Positions 20,541 to 30,839 of a DNA stretch of 64,000 bases are shown piece by piece. Below the pieces are notes generated by a model. It saw only the letters and a program-made list of their open reading frames with translations, did not search any database and was not told the origin of the DNA. The stretch lies in NCBI RefSeq assembly GCF_023231945.1, contig NZ_JAJLJH010000007.1:1-64000 (forward strand). The letters run 5' to 3'. Each line of letters opens with the position of its first letter. The stretch's first letter is position 1. This DNA is from Scleromatobacter humisilvae. Lineage in GTDB: Bacteria; Pseudomonadota; Gammaproteobacteria; Burkholderiales; Burkholderiaceae_C. A program made the translations under genes and the position numbers.

Positions 20541-21119
20541 TCAGGACGCGTTGGTGTGCTGGAGCTCGAGATTCATGTCCAGCACGTTCACGCGCGGTTC
20601 GCCGAGCAGGCCGAACAGGCGGCCCTCGGTGTGCTTGATGATGATGTCTTCGACCGTGGAGGTCGAGAGCCCGCGCAGGCGCGCGATGCGAGGCGCCTGG
20701 TACTGCGCCGCGGCGACGCTGATCTCGGGATCGAGGCCGCTCGCGGACGTGGTCACCAGGTCGACCGGCACCGCGGCCTTGTTGCCCGGATCCGCGGCGC
20801 GCAGCGCTTCCACGCGACCCTTGATGGCGTCGGTGAGCGCCGGGTTGAGCGGCCCCAGGTTCGAGCCGCCCGAGCCCTGGCCGTTGTAGGCCATCGGCGT
20901 CGTGGCGGACGGCCGACCCCAGAAGTACTTCGGATCGCTGAAGTTCTGGCCGATGAGCGACGAGCCCACCGTCCTGCCGTTCTGGATGACCAGGCTGCCG
21001 CCGGCCTGGTGCGGGAACGCCGCCTTGGCCACGCCCGTCACCGCCAGCGGGTAGACGACGCCGGTCACGACGGTCAGCGCGACGAACAGGCTGATGGCGG
21101 GACGAATCAATGTTTTCAT
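20541..21119 (-). CDS. kdpC: potassium-transporting ATPase subunit C
   Basis: KdpC is a single-pass subunit of the KdpFABC complex that helps the pump bind ATP. The 192-residue protein has one N-terminal membrane helix (PAISLFVALTVVTGVVYPLAV) and a periplasmic domain with the family blocks GSLIGQNF, YFWGRPSATTPMAYNG, SGGSNLGPLNP, VTTSASGLDPEIS and LLGEPRVNVLDMNL. It lies 13 bp after kdpB. Confidence 0.97.
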   Translation of the reverse strand: MKTLIRPAISLFVALTVVTGVVYPLAVTGVAKAAFPHQAGGSLVIQNGRTVGSSLIGQNFSDPKYFWGRPSATTPMAYNGQGSGGSNLGPLNPALTDAIKGRVEALRAADPGNKAAVPVDLVTTSASGLDPEISVAAAQYQAPRIARLRGLSTSTVEDIIIKHTEGRLFGLLGEPRVNVLDMNLELQHTNAS

Positions 21120-21132
21120 GGGGTACTCCGGT

Positions 21133-23217
21133 TCAGACGAGGCCGACGAGGCTCAGCACCAGGTCGATCAGCTTGATGCCGACGAACGGCACGATCACGC
21201 CGCCGAGGCCGTAGATCGCCAGGTTGCGGCGCAGCAGCAGCGCCGCGCCGACCGCGCGGTACTTCACGCCCTTGAGCGCCAGCGGGATCAGGAAGATGAT
21301 GACGAGCGCGTTGAAGATCACCGCCGACAGCACCGCCGACGACGGACTCGCGAGGCGCATCACGTTGAGCGCCGCGAGCTGCGGGTAGGTCGTGACGAAA
21401 GCGGCCGGGATGATGGCGAAATACTTCGCGACGTCGTTGGCGATCGAGAACGTCGTCAGCGAGCCGCGCGTCATCAGCATCTGCTTGCCGGTCTCCACCA
21501 CCTCGATCAGCTTGGTCGGGTTCGAGTCGAGGTCGACCATGTTGCCGGCCTCCTTGGCCGCCTGCGTGCCCGAGTTCATCGCCACCGCGACATCGGCCTG
21601 TGCGAGCGCGGGCGCGTCGTTGGTGCCGTCGCCGGTCATCGCCACCAGCCGGCCCTGCGCCTGGTAGTCGCGGATCAGCGTCAGCTTCTGCTCGGGCGTG
21701 GCCTCGGCGAGGAAGTCGTCGACGCCCGCCTCGGCGGCGATCGCGGCCGCCGTGAGCTTGTTGTCGCCGGTCACCATCACCGTCTTGATGCCCATGCGGC
21801 GCAGCTCGGCGAAGCGCTCCTTGATGCCGCCCTTGATGATGTCCTTCAGCTCGATCACGCCCATCACGCGCGTGCCGTCCGCGACGACCAGCGGCGTGCT
21901 GCCGCGGCGCGAGACGTTGTCGATGGTGGTGACCAGGTCCGCCGGGAAGCTGCCGCCGAGCGCCTCGACGTGCTTGCGGATGGCCGACGCCGCGCCCTTG
22001 CGGATCTGGCGCGGCGCGCCTTCGCCGGCCCCGGGCAGGTCGACGCCGCTCATGCGGGTCTGCGCCGTGAAGTGCACGAAGTGCGCGCCCAGCGACTGGA
22101 TGTCGCGCTCGCGGATGTTGAACTTCTGCTTGGCCAGCACGACGATGCTGCGGCCCTCGGGCGTCTCGTCGGCCAGCGACGCGAGCTGCGCGATGTCGGC
22201 GAGGTCGGCCTCCTTGACGCCCTGCGCCACGAGGAAGCTCGACGCCTGGCGGTTGCCGAGCGTGATCGTGCCGGTCTTGTCCATCAGCAGCACGTCGACG
22301 TCGCCGGCGGCTTCCACGGCGCGGCCCGACGTTGCGATGACGTTGGCCTGCATCATGCGGCTCATGCCCGCCACGCCGATGGCCGACAGCAGGCCGGCGA
22401 TGGTGGTCGGGATCAGGCACACCAGCAGCGCGATCAGCACCGTGACCGTCACCGGCGAGCCGGCCTTGGCCGCCTCGACGCTGAACAGCGAGAACGGCAG
22501 CAGCGTGACGGTGACGCCCAGGAACACGATGGTCAGCGCGACCAGCAGGATGGTCAGCGCGATCTCGTTGGGCGTCTTCTGGCGCTTGGCGCTCTCGACC
22601 ATCGCGATCATGCGGTCGACGAAGGTCTCGCCCGGGTTCGTCGTCACGCGCACCACGATCCAGTCGGACAGCACGCGCGTGCCGCCGGTGACGGCCGAGA
22701 AGTCGCCGCCGGACTCGCGGATCACCGGCGCGGACTCGCCGGTGATCGCGCTCTCGTCGACCGAGGCAACGCCTTCGATGACCTCGCCGTCCGCGGGCAC
22801 CACATCGCCGGCGATCACGTAGACCGTGTCGCCCTTGCGCAGGTTCTGCGACTCGATCGGCAGCCACTTCGCGGTGGAGACCGGCTGCTCCAGCTTCTTG
22901 GCCCAGGTCTCCTTCTTCAGGCTGCGCAGCGAGGCCGCCTGGGCCTTGCTGCGGCCTTCGGCGAGCGCCTCGGCGAAGTTGGCGAACAGCACCGTGAACC
23001 ACAGCCACAGGGCGATCGCCAGGATGAACGAGGCCGACGCCTCGCCCTTGCCCGTGACGGCCTGGACGAAGAGCCCGCTGGTGATGATGCTGCCGACGTA
23101 GACGACGAACATCACCGGGTTGCGCCACTGGACACGCGGATCCAGCTTGAGGAACGAGTCCCGGATCGCCGGCTTGACCAGCTTGGGATCGAACAACGTA
23201 AAGGTAGTGCGAGTCAT
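21133..23217 (-). CDS. kdpB: potassium-transporting ATPase ATP-binding subunit KdpB
   Basis: KdpB is the P-type ATPase subunit that energises potassium uptake through KdpA. The 694-residue protein has the phosphorylated Asp313 in DKTGT, the TGES actuator motif at 159-162, and [17 protein letters not shown] in the hinge. The serine of TGES falls at residue 162, the same number as the regulatory Ser162 whose phosphorylation inhibits E. coli KdpB. Membrane helices flank these domains, including the potassium-pump [15 protein letters not shown] helix. It starts 8 bp after kdpA. Confidence 0.98.
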   Translation of the reverse strand: MTRTTFTLFDPKLVKPAIRDSFLKLDPRVQWRNPVMFVVYVGSIITSGLFVQAVTGKGEASASFILAIALWLWFTVLFANFAEALAEGRSKAQAASLRSLKKETWAKKLEQPVSTAKWLPIESQNLRKGDTVYVIAGDVVPADGEVIEGVASVDESAITGESAPVIRESGGDFSAVTGGTRVLSDWIVVRVTTNPGETFVDRMIAMVESAKRQKTPNEIALTILLVALTIVFLGVTVTLLPFSLFSVEAAKAGSPVTVTVLIALLVCLIPTTIAGLLSAIGVAGMSRMMQANVIATSGRAVEAAGDVDVLLMDKTGTITLGNRQASSFLVAQGVKEADLADIAQLASLADETPEGRSIVVLAKQKFNIRERDIQSLGAHFVHFTAQTRMSGVDLPGAGEGAPRQIRKGAASAIRKHVEALGGSFPADLVTTIDNVSRRGSTPLVVADGTRVMGVIELKDIIKGGIKERFAELRRMGIKTVMVTGDNKLTAAAIAAEAGVDDFLAEATPEQKLTLIRDYQAQGRLVAMTGDGTNDAPALAQADVAVAMNSGTQAAKEAGNMVDLDSNPTKLIEVVETGKQMLMTRGSLTTFSIANDVAKYFAIIPAAFVTTYPQLAALNVMRLASPSSAVLSAVIFNALVIIFLIPLALKGVKYRAVGAALLLRRNLAIYGLGGVIVPFVGIKLIDLVLSLVGLV

Positions 23218-23225
23218 GTTTGAGC

Positions 23226-25016
23226 TCACTTCCAGAGCACGAGGTGCTCGATCACGGGGCCGAGCGCCAGCGCCGGAACGTAGTTCAGCAGGCCCACGAG
23301 CAGCACCACGCCGATCAGCAGCGAGATGAACAGCGCGCCGTGCGTGGGCATCGTGCCCTCCGTGGCGGCGATGCGCTTCTTGGCGGCCATCGACCCGGCG
23401 ATCGCCAGCACGGGCACGATCACGCCGAAGCGGCCGAACCACATCGCGATGGCCAGCATGATGTTGTAGAACGGCGTGTTGGCCGAGATGCCGCCGAAGG
23501 CGCTGCCGTTGTTGTTGGCCGCGGACGTGAAGGCGTACAGGATCTCGGAGTAGCCATGCGCGCCCGGGTTGGCGATGCCGGCCTTGCCCGCGTCGGTCAT
23601 GACCGCGATGGCCGTTCCCGCCAGCACCAGCAGCGGCGTGACGAGGATGGCGATGGACGTCATCTTCATCTCGTAGGACTCGATCTTCTTGCCGAGGTAT
23701 TCCGGCGTGCGGCCGATCATCAGTCCGGCGATGAACACCGCGAGGATCGCGAAGATCAGCATGCCGTAGAGACCGGTGCCCACGCCGCCGAACACGACCT
23801 CGCCCAGTTGCATGTTCACGAGCGGAACCATGCCGCCGAGCGGCGTGAACGAGTCGTGCCACGAATTGATGGCACCGCAGGACGCATCGGTCGTGATGGT
23901 GGCGAACAGGCCCGATTCGGCGATGCCGAAGCGCGTCTCCTTGCCTTCCATGTTGCCGCCCGGCTGCGTCGCCGTCATGGACTGGTCGACGCCCAGCGCG
24001 GCGAACTGCGGGTTGCCCTGCTGCTCGAACGTCATTGCCGCGACCGCCCCGACCGCGAACAGCACGAACATGGCGATGTAGATCGTCCAGCCCTGGCGCC
24101 TGTCGGACACCATGCTGCCGAACGCGAAGCACAGGCCGCCCGGGATCAGGAAGATCACGAGCATCTGCACGAAGTTCGTCAGCGCGGTCGGATTCTCGTA
24201 CGGATGCGCGGAGTTGGCGTTGAAGAAGCCGCCGCCATTGGTGCCGAGCATCTTGATCGCCTCCTGCGAAGCGACAGGACCCATGGCGATGGTCTGGTGG
24301 TCGGAGGACTTGTCTTCCATCACCGGCGCGCCCTTGGCGTCCTTCAGCGGCTGGCCGTCGGTACCCAGCCTGGGCTCCTGCCACTTGTTGACCTCGACCG
24401 TCTGCACATCCTTGTAGGCGTCGAAGTTCTGCACGACGCCTTGCTGCACGAAGAAGATGGCCAGCACGAACGAGATGGGCAGCAGGATCCACATCGTCAC
24501 GCGTGTCAGGTCGACCCATGCGTTGCCGATGCCCTTGATCGAGTGGCGCGCGAAGCCGCGGATCAGCGCGATCACGACGGCAATGCCGGTGGCCGCCGAG
24601 AAGAAGTTCTGCACGGCCAGCGCGAGCATCTGCGTGAGGTAGCTCATCGCCTGCTCGCCGCTGTAGCCCTGCCAGTTCGTGTTGGTCACGAAGCTGATGG
24701 CCGTGTTGAACGACGAGTCCGGCGAGATGTTGGCCATCGCCTGCGGGTTCAGCGGCAGCCAGACCTGCAGGCGTTGCAGCGCGTAGACCGCGAGCACGCC
24801 CAGGCCGTTGAACAGCAGGATGGCCAGCGCGTACTGCAGCCAGCCCATGTCGACGTCGGCCTTGACGCCGCAGACGCGGTAGAGGCCCGTCTCGATCCGG
24901 GCCAGCAGCCCGAACTTTCCTTCCATCACGTTGGCGATGTAGCGCCCCGTGGGAATGGCCAGCGCCAACAGCACGACGCTGTAGGCCGCCAGCAGAATCC
25001 ATGAATGGCTGGTCAC
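23226..25016 (-). CDS. kdpA: potassium-transporting ATPase potassium-binding subunit KdpA
   Basis: KdpA is the channel-like subunit related to Trk/Ktr/HKT transporters that selects potassium. The 596-residue protein shows the four pore-loop regions, including [57 protein letters not shown] and [13 protein letters not shown]. The start is GTG at 25016, overlapping the kdpF stop (GTGA). This gives the expected N-terminus just before the first membrane helix ([17 protein letters not shown]) and tight coupling to kdpF. Confidence 0.97.
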   Translation of the reverse strand: MTSHSWILLAAYSVVLLALAIPTGRYIANVMEGKFGLLARIETGLYRVCGVKADVDMGWLQYALAILLFNGLGVLAVYALQRLQVWLPLNPQAMANISPDSSFNTAISFVTNTNWQGYSGEQAMSYLTQMLALAVQNFFSAATGIAVVIALIRGFARHSIKGIGNAWVDLTRVTMWILLPISFVLAIFFVQQGVVQNFDAYKDVQTVEVNKWQEPRLGTDGQPLKDAKGAPVMEDKSSDHQTIAMGPVASQEAIKMLGTNGGGFFNANSAHPYENPTALTNFVQMLVIFLIPGGLCFAFGSMVSDRRQGWTIYIAMFVLFAVGAVAAMTFEQQGNPQFAALGVDQSMTATQPGGNMEGKETRFGIAESGLFATITTDASCGAINSWHDSFTPLGGMVPLVNMQLGEVVFGGVGTGLYGMLIFAILAVFIAGLMIGRTPEYLGKKIESYEMKMTSIAILVTPLLVLAGTAIAVMTDAGKAGIANPGAHGYSEILYAFTSAANNNGSAFGGISANTPFYNIMLAIAMWFGRFGVIVPVLAIAGSMAAKKRIAATEGTMPTHGALFISLLIGVVLLVGLLNYVPALALGPVIEHLVLWK

Positions 25017-25105
25017 GAGAACTTCTCCGGTTGCAGCAACGCGATGACGAGATAGACCAGCAGGCCCACCGACACCACCCCACCCAGAACGTAGAGCCAG
25101 GTCAT
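25013..25105 (-). CDS. kdpF: KdpF, small stabilising subunit of the potassium ATPase
   Basis: KdpF is a one-helix peptide that stabilises the KdpABC complex. The 30-residue sequence ([20 protein letters not shown] then [10 protein letters not shown]) matches the family in length and in its conserved ALLQPEKF end. Its stop overlaps the kdpA GTG, and its ATG overlaps the stop of an upstream 31-residue peptide gene, so three genes in a row are joined by 4-bp overlaps. Confidence 0.92.
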   Translation of the reverse strand: MTWLYVLGGVVSVGLLVYLVIALLQPEKFS

Positions 25106-25197
25106 TTCTTTCCCCCGGCGAGCAACGCGCAACCACGCGCCATTCCGGCGATCAGCAGCCAGAAGACGACAGCGAGCACGACATAAACGACATCCAT
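25102..25197 (-). CDS. 31-residue membrane peptide leading the kdp operon
   Basis: A 31-residue frame starts at ATG 25197 after a perfect AGGAGG, 7 bp away, the best ribosome-binding site in the operon. It encodes one hydrophobic helix ([20 protein letters not shown]) and a short basic tail ([11 protein letters not shown]). Its TGA overlaps the kdpF ATG (ATGA). Small membrane peptides before kdpF occur in other bacteria, but I know of no assigned function. Translation of kdpF may depend on it, since kdpF has no strong site of its own. Longer upstream starts lack such a site. Confidence 0.7.
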   Translation of the reverse strand: MDVVYVVLAVVFWLLIAGMARGCALLAGGKK

Positions 25198-25269
25198 GGG
25201 ACGCCCTCCTGAACAAGACAGGAGGACTGTAGAAATTCGCGCGTCAAGATGTCGGTAAATTTCCGGCCT

Positions 25270-25290
25270 CGCGCATAAAGATCGCGTAAA
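25270..25290 (-). promoter_or_regulatory. candidate KdpE operator of the kdp operon
   Basis: On the minus strand TTTACGCG (25290-25283) and TTTATGCG (25279-25272) are direct repeats 11 bp apart, one helical turn, as expected for an OmpR-family regulator. A further TTTACCGA lies at 25259-25252, roughly two turns on. The site sits 73 bp before the first ATG of the operon, a normal position for an activator. Confidence 0.6.
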
Positions 25291-25421
25291 TGGAAACGGC
25301 TCCATTCGACCGGGCGCCCATTGCGATTTCTCTATGCCCGAGCCCCGAAACTACACGCAATCTTTAGGGCGGCCTTGATCAAATCGAGCCTGGCTTCACT
25401 TCGGCGCAGCAGCCCATCGAG

Positions 25422-25964
25422 ATGATCGATTTCGCAATACGTCGCCTGCGGTCGGGCGATTCCCTCGAGGAACTGACACGGCTTCTTCATCGCGCGTTCA
25501 ACGAGCTGGCGCTACGCGGCCTCGATTGCCAGTGCGCCAGCCAATCCGTCGCGCGGACGCGCGAGCGGGTCGAACGAGGCGAATGTTTCATCGCGGTCAG
25601 CGGCGCCCAGGTCATCGGCACCGTCACGCTCGAGAGCGTGGATCGCCACTCCAGCATCCCGACCTACCGCGACCCGGGGACCGCCAGCGTGCATCAACTG
25701 GCCGTCGACCCGGCGAGGCAAGGCGCGGGCGTCGGACGCGCCTTGATCGCGCACGCCACGGCCTGGGCGCGAGCGCGACGCCATGGCCGCCTTGCGCTGG
25801 ACACGCCCGAGGGCGCCGTGCGCCAGCTGGCGTGGTATTTCGATCGCGGCTTCGACATCGTCGAGACGGCCCATGTCCCGGGCCGCCGTTACGCGAGCGT
25901 GGTCCTCGCGAAGCCACTCGCGCCGGGCGCCGGGATCGCAGGCGCGGCCTCGGCGAGCCCTTGA
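25422..25964 (+). CDS. GNAT family N-acetyltransferase
   Basis: GNAT enzymes move an acetyl group from acetyl-CoA to an amine. The 180-residue protein has the acetyl-CoA-binding motif A (VHQLAVDPARQGAGVGRALI, with the Q-x-x-G-x-G/A loop at about 106-111), the preceding strand IAVSGAQVIGTVTLE, and the C-terminal YFDRGFDIVE block. The substrate cannot be told. It is divergent from the kdp operon across 224 bp and could share its control region, though no direct sign of that is seen. Confidence 0.85.
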   Translation: MIDFAIRRLRSGDSLEELTRLLHRAFNELALRGLDCQCASQSVARTRERVERGECFIAVSGAQVIGTVTLESVDRHSSIPTYRDPGTASVHQLAVDPARQGAGVGRALIAHATAWARARRHGRLALDTPEGAVRQLAWYFDRGFDIVETAHVPGRRYASVVLAKPLAPGAGIAGAASASP

Positions 25965-26554
25965 GCTTGGGCGAGGCCGCGGCCAGCGCCTGCGGCACGG
26001 TCTCGGGGCCGCCCCGGGTCCACCGGCACGCGCCTGGCAGGTAGACGATCCTTTCGCAACTCTCCGCCATCAGCGTGATCTTGTCGGCTGCCTGCGCCGG
26101 GGGAACGAAGCCAGCATGGCGCCCAGCGAAAGGCGTGGCAGCGCTTTGTCTCTGGTGGTCATGGTCCGTCGTCCTGTCGTGAGTGAGTCTTGTCGGTGAT
26201 CTGGGAGGAAGGTCAGGCCGCGCGCCTGACAGCAGGGTGAATGAACCCTGAAGGGCAAATAATCCGGGACGGACGGTGCGAGCCCATGCAGATGCCCCGC
26301 GGGACGGGATCGACAAGCGCGCGGAGCTGGATTTGCTTGCGGTCGCCAGATCTCGAGAATCGGGGCCGGATGAAACCCCGTCCGTGGCGGATCTCCCTCA
26401 GGAAACAAATACCCTGGCAGCCCGCGGCTCGCTGCGGATATTCGGGCAGGCGACGCGATCCTCGGCACGGGTGGCGCCACGCGGGCGGTGCTCGGGTTGG
26501 CCGTCGCCGGGGGTCGATGGCGGGCAGATTCCGCAGCCGGCCGTGATATCCTGC
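25965..26554. other. 590-bp gap with no intact gene
   Basis: No convincing intact coding region is visible on either strand. The minus strand holds a short signal-peptide-like frame broken by a 1-bp shift (26165-25970). A 7-bp GTCAGGC/GCCTGAC hairpin lies at 26212-26230. The plus strand near 26536-26549 has a TGnTATCCT extended -10-like stretch that may drive the candidate RNA downstream. Confidence 0.5.
25970..26165 (-). pseudogene. possible remnant of a small exported protein, frameshifted
   Basis: From an ATG at 26165 the minus strand encodes MTTRDKALPRLSLGAML and then loses the frame. One added base after the second Met would continue as GFVPPAQAADKITLMAESC, completing a plausible signal peptide with cleavage at AQA. 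The restored frame runs into the 3' end of the acetyltransferase gene in antisense, so any original C-terminus has been lost. No homologue is recognised and chance cannot be excluded. Confidence 0.25.
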
Positions 26555-26661
26555 GGCCTGACCAGATCATGAAGCGACGCCGACTCGGGTCGGCGACCGC
26601 CTCCGCGCGGAGCTTCATGCGCCGGCACCACCAGACAAAGGAGCCCTCGGGCTCCTTTTGT
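26555..26661 (+). ncRNA. candidate structured small RNA upstream of pilB
   Basis: An 8-bp closing stem (CATGAAGC 26568-26575 with GCTTCATG 26612-26619) encloses a 7-bp hairpin (CGCCGAC 26578-26584, loop TCGG, GTCGGCG 26589-26595) and a 4-bp CCGC/GCGG hairpin (26597-26610), forming a three-way junction. An intrinsic terminator follows 15 bp later. An extended -10-like TGATATCCT lies at 26544-26552. It does not match tRNA, tmRNA, 4.5S or 6S RNA as I know them. The same stretch could instead encode a 39-residue Arg-rich peptide, which looks less likely. Confidence 0.35.
26635..26661 (+). terminator. intrinsic terminator of the candidate small RNA
   Basis: ACAAAGGAGCCC pairs with GGGCTCCTTTTGT (one bulged T) around a TC turn, with the T run in the 3' arm. 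No recognised plus-strand gene lies just upstream, so its presence itself argues for a transcript there. Confidence 0.7.
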
Positions 26662-26686
26662 CGTTTCAACCGTCGAGTTACGTTCT

Positions 26687-26707
26687 GAATCCAATTTCAT
26701 TGGATTC
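26687..26707. repeat. perfect AT-rich inverted repeat upstream of pilB
   Basis: GAATCCAAT and ATTGGATTC are perfect 9-base arms around a TTC centre. It lies in the 199-bp gap between the terminator and pilB, 154 bp before the pilB start. A dimeric regulator operator is one reading. A TTGACG at about 26738, with a loose TTATCG 19 bp on, could be the pilB promoter. Confidence 0.45.
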
Positions 26708-26860
26708 CGCGAATTAACTGACGATTCAAGAAGCTTTTGACGCTGGCGAGAAACGAGCGGGTTATCGTAGGCTTATCGCGATTTACTTCACCTTTTTCAT
26801 CGGCGATGATCGCCTTCTGGCGCCGTCGCGCGCTCTCCACACCCCTGCGGCTCCTCGACG

Positions 26861-28588
<1,728 letters not shown>

Positions 28589-28670
28589 GTCGCTTACAAG
28601 TCGAACTCACACCACGCCTTCTCCAAGGCAGAATCGCGCAACCATGCCCGACAGGGCGGTTGGAGGACTG

Positions 28671-29891
28671 ATGGCTACTGCAATGGCGGCGAAGAGCGCC
28701 CCGGATTTCATCTTCGAGTGGGAGGGCAAGGACCGCAGCGGCAAGCTCGTGCGCGGCGAATTGCGCGCGGGCGGCGAAGCGGCGGTCAGTGCCAGCATGC
28801 GCCGCCAGGGCATCATGGTCACGAAGGTGAAGAAGCGCCGGCTGAGCGGCGGCAAGTCCATCAAGCAGAAGGACATCGCCATCTTCACGCGCCAGCTGTC
28901 CACGATGATGAAGGCCGGCGTGCCGCTGCTGCAGGCGTTCGACATCGTCGGCCGCGGCTCCACGAATCCGCGCATGACGCGCCTGCTCAACGAGATCCGA
29001 GGCGATGTCGAGACCGGCACCAGCCTGTCCTCCGCATTCCGCAAGCACCCGCAATACTTCGACGCGCTGTACTGCAACCTGGTCGAGGCCGGCGAGGCCG
29101 GCGGTATCCTGGAAGAGCTGCTGGCCCGCCTGGCGCTGTACCAGGAAAAGACCATCGCGATCAAGCAGAAGGTCAAGTCCGCGCTGATCTACCCGACGTC
29201 CGTCATCGTCGTCGCGTTCGGCGTGCTGTCGGTCATCATGATCTTCGTGATCCCGTCGTTCAAGGAAGTGTTCACCTCCTTCGGCGCCGAATTGCCCGCG
29301 CCCACGCTGGTCGTGATGGCGATGAGCGACTACTTCATCCACTACTGGTGGCTGATCTTCGGCGTGATCTTCGGCGGCGGCTACATGTTCATCCAGACAT
29401 GGAAGCGCTCCGAGAAGATGCAGTTCTTCATGGACCGCGCGCTGCTGAAGGCGCCCATCTTCGGCGACCTGGTGATGAAGTCGGTCGTGGCGCGCTGGAC
29501 GCGCACGCTGTCGACGATGTTCGCCGCCGGCGTGCCGCTGGTCGAGGCGCTCGACTCCGTCGGCGGCACCTCCGGCAACCTCGTCTTCGCGCAGGCCACG
29601 CAGCAGATCCAGCGCGACGTCGCGGCCGGCTCGGCGCTGACCACCGCGATGACCAGCGCCAACGTGTTCCCGACGATGGTGCTGCAGATGTCGGCGATCG
29701 GCGAGGAGTCCGGCGCGCTCGACGACATGCTGGCGCGCGCCGCCGAGTTCTACGAAGAGGAAGTGGACGAGATGGTCAAGGGCCTGTCCACGCTGATGGA
29801 GCCGATCATCATCGTCGTGCTGGGCACGCTGATCGGCGGCATCGTCGTGTCGATGTACCTGCCCATCTTCAAGATCGGCCAAGTGGTCTGA
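28671..29891 (+). CDS. pilC: type IV pilus inner-membrane platform protein PilC
   Basis: PilC is the polytopic platform on which PilB turns. The 406-residue protein has two GspF domains (FTRQLSTMMKAGVPLLQAFD and the second copy WTRTLSTMFAAGVPLVEALD) and three membrane helices (about 180-205, 230-255 and 380-400). I chose ATG 28671 because GGAGG lies 4 bp upstream and the length is typical; an ATG at 28644 in the same frame lacks a site. The gap to pilB is 82 bp and the gap to pilD is 3 bp. Confidence 0.95.
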   Translation: MATAMAAKSAPDFIFEWEGKDRSGKLVRGELRAGGEAAVSASMRRQGIMVTKVKKRRLSGGKSIKQKDIAIFTRQLSTMMKAGVPLLQAFDIVGRGSTNPRMTRLLNEIRGDVETGTSLSSAFRKHPQYFDALYCNLVEAGEAGGILEELLARLALYQEKTIAIKQKVKSALIYPTSVIVVAFGVLSVIMIFVIPSFKEVFTSFGAELPAPTLVVMAMSDYFIHYWWLIFGVIFGGGYMFIQTWKRSEKMQFFMDRALLKAPIFGDLVMKSVVARWTRTLSTMFAAGVPLVEALDSVGGTSGNLVFAQATQQIQRDVAAGSALTTAMTSANVFPTMVLQMSAIGEESGALDDMLARAAEFYEEEVDEMVKGLSTLMEPIIIVVLGTLIGGIVVSMYLPIFKIGQVV

Positions 29892-29894
29892 GCG

Positions 29895-30839
29895 TTGGAC
29901 GCGATCCTCTCCGACCCGTGGGTGCTCTGCGGGTCGCCCGTCGCCCTCGGCATCCTCGGTCTGCTGATCGGCAGCTTCCTCAACGTCGTGGTGTATCGCA
30001 AGCCGATCATCATGATGCGCGAGTGGCTGCTCGACACCGGCGGCATGCTGGGCGAGGGCGAAGTCTGGAAGACGGTCTTCGGCAAGCCGCAGCCGGCTGA
30101 GTTGACCGAGGCCGGCAGGACGATCGACGCGCACCTCGAGGTGCTGACGCCGCTCGGCCTGGCCACGCCGCGCTCGCGCTGCGGCGCCTGCGGACACCCG
30201 ATCCGCTGGTACGAGAACATCCCGATCGTGAGCTGGATCGCGCTGCGCGCGAAGTGCTCGGCCTGCGGCACGCCGATCTCCGTGCGCTACCCGCTCGTCG
30301 AAGCCGCCACCGGCGCGCTGTTCGCGCTGGCGGCGTGGAAGTTCGGGCCGCATCCGGCGACGCTCGCGTGGTGCGCGGCGCTCGCGCTGCTGGCCTCGAT
30401 GGCGCTGATCGACCTCGACACCAAGTACCTGCCCGACGACCTCAACTACCCGCTGCTGTGGCTCGGCCTGGTCGCGGCCGCGCTCGACTGGACGATCCCG
30501 CTGCATACCGCCGTGTGGGGCGCGGTCGCCGGCTTCCTCCCGCTGTGGCTGATCTCCAAGGGCTACGGCCTGCTGCGCGGCGTCGACGGCATGGGCGGCG
30601 GCGACCTCAAGCTGCTGGCGGCTCTCGGCGTCTGGCTCGGCTGGCATGCCATCCTGCCGATCATCCTGCTGTCGTCCATCGTCGGCCTGCTCGTCAACCT
30701 GCCCGTGATGCTGCTGTCGGGGCATGGGCGCGACCATCGCTATCCGTTCGGGCCGTTCCTGATCGGCGCCGGGCTGATCGTGATCTTCACCGGCGCCGAC
30801 ACCCTGCTCGCATGGGCGAACATCGTTCTCCCGGACTGA
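29895..30839 (+). CDS. pilD: prepilin peptidase / N-methyltransferase PilD
   Basis: PilD cleaves the leader of type IV prepilins and pseudopilins and methylates the new N-terminus. The 314-residue polytopic protein has the N-terminal GSFLNVVVYRKP block, a cytoplasmic zinc-binding loop with two CxxC pairs (CGACGHPI ... CSACGTPI), and the two catalytic aspartates in DLDTKYLPDDL and MGGGDLKLL. The TTG start at 29895 is 3 bp after the pilC stop. Its 3' end overlaps coaE by 28 bp. Confidence 0.95.
   Translation: MDAILSDPWVLCGSPVALGILGLLIGSFLNVVVYRKPIIMMREWLLDTGGMLGEGEVWKTVFGKPQPAELTEAGRTIDAHLEVLTPLGLATPRSRCGACGHPIRWYENIPIVSWIALRAKCSACGTPISVRYPLVEAATGALFALAAWKFGPHPATLAWCAALALLASMALIDLDTKYLPDDLNYPLLWLGLVAAALDWTIPLHTAVWGAVAGFLPLWLISKGYGLLRGVDGMGGGDLKLLAALGVWLGWHAILPIILLSSIVGLLVNLPVMLLSGHGRDHRYPFGPFLIGAGLIVIFTGADTLLAWANIVLPD

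Noticed and set aside
21094-25004. Long plus-strand frames opposite kdpA and kdpB
   Set aside because: His/Arg/Asp-rich antisense shadow of the kdp genes, with no ribosome-binding site or recognisable fold.
25198-25305. Longer version of the 31-residue kdp leader peptide
   Set aside because: The upstream start would run through AGGAGG and the promoter region; the ATG at 25197 has the good ribosome-binding site.
26569-26688. 39-codon Arg-rich frame in the candidate small RNA
   Set aside because: It runs through the terminator hairpin and has no ribosome-binding site; the RNA-structure reading explains the sequence better.
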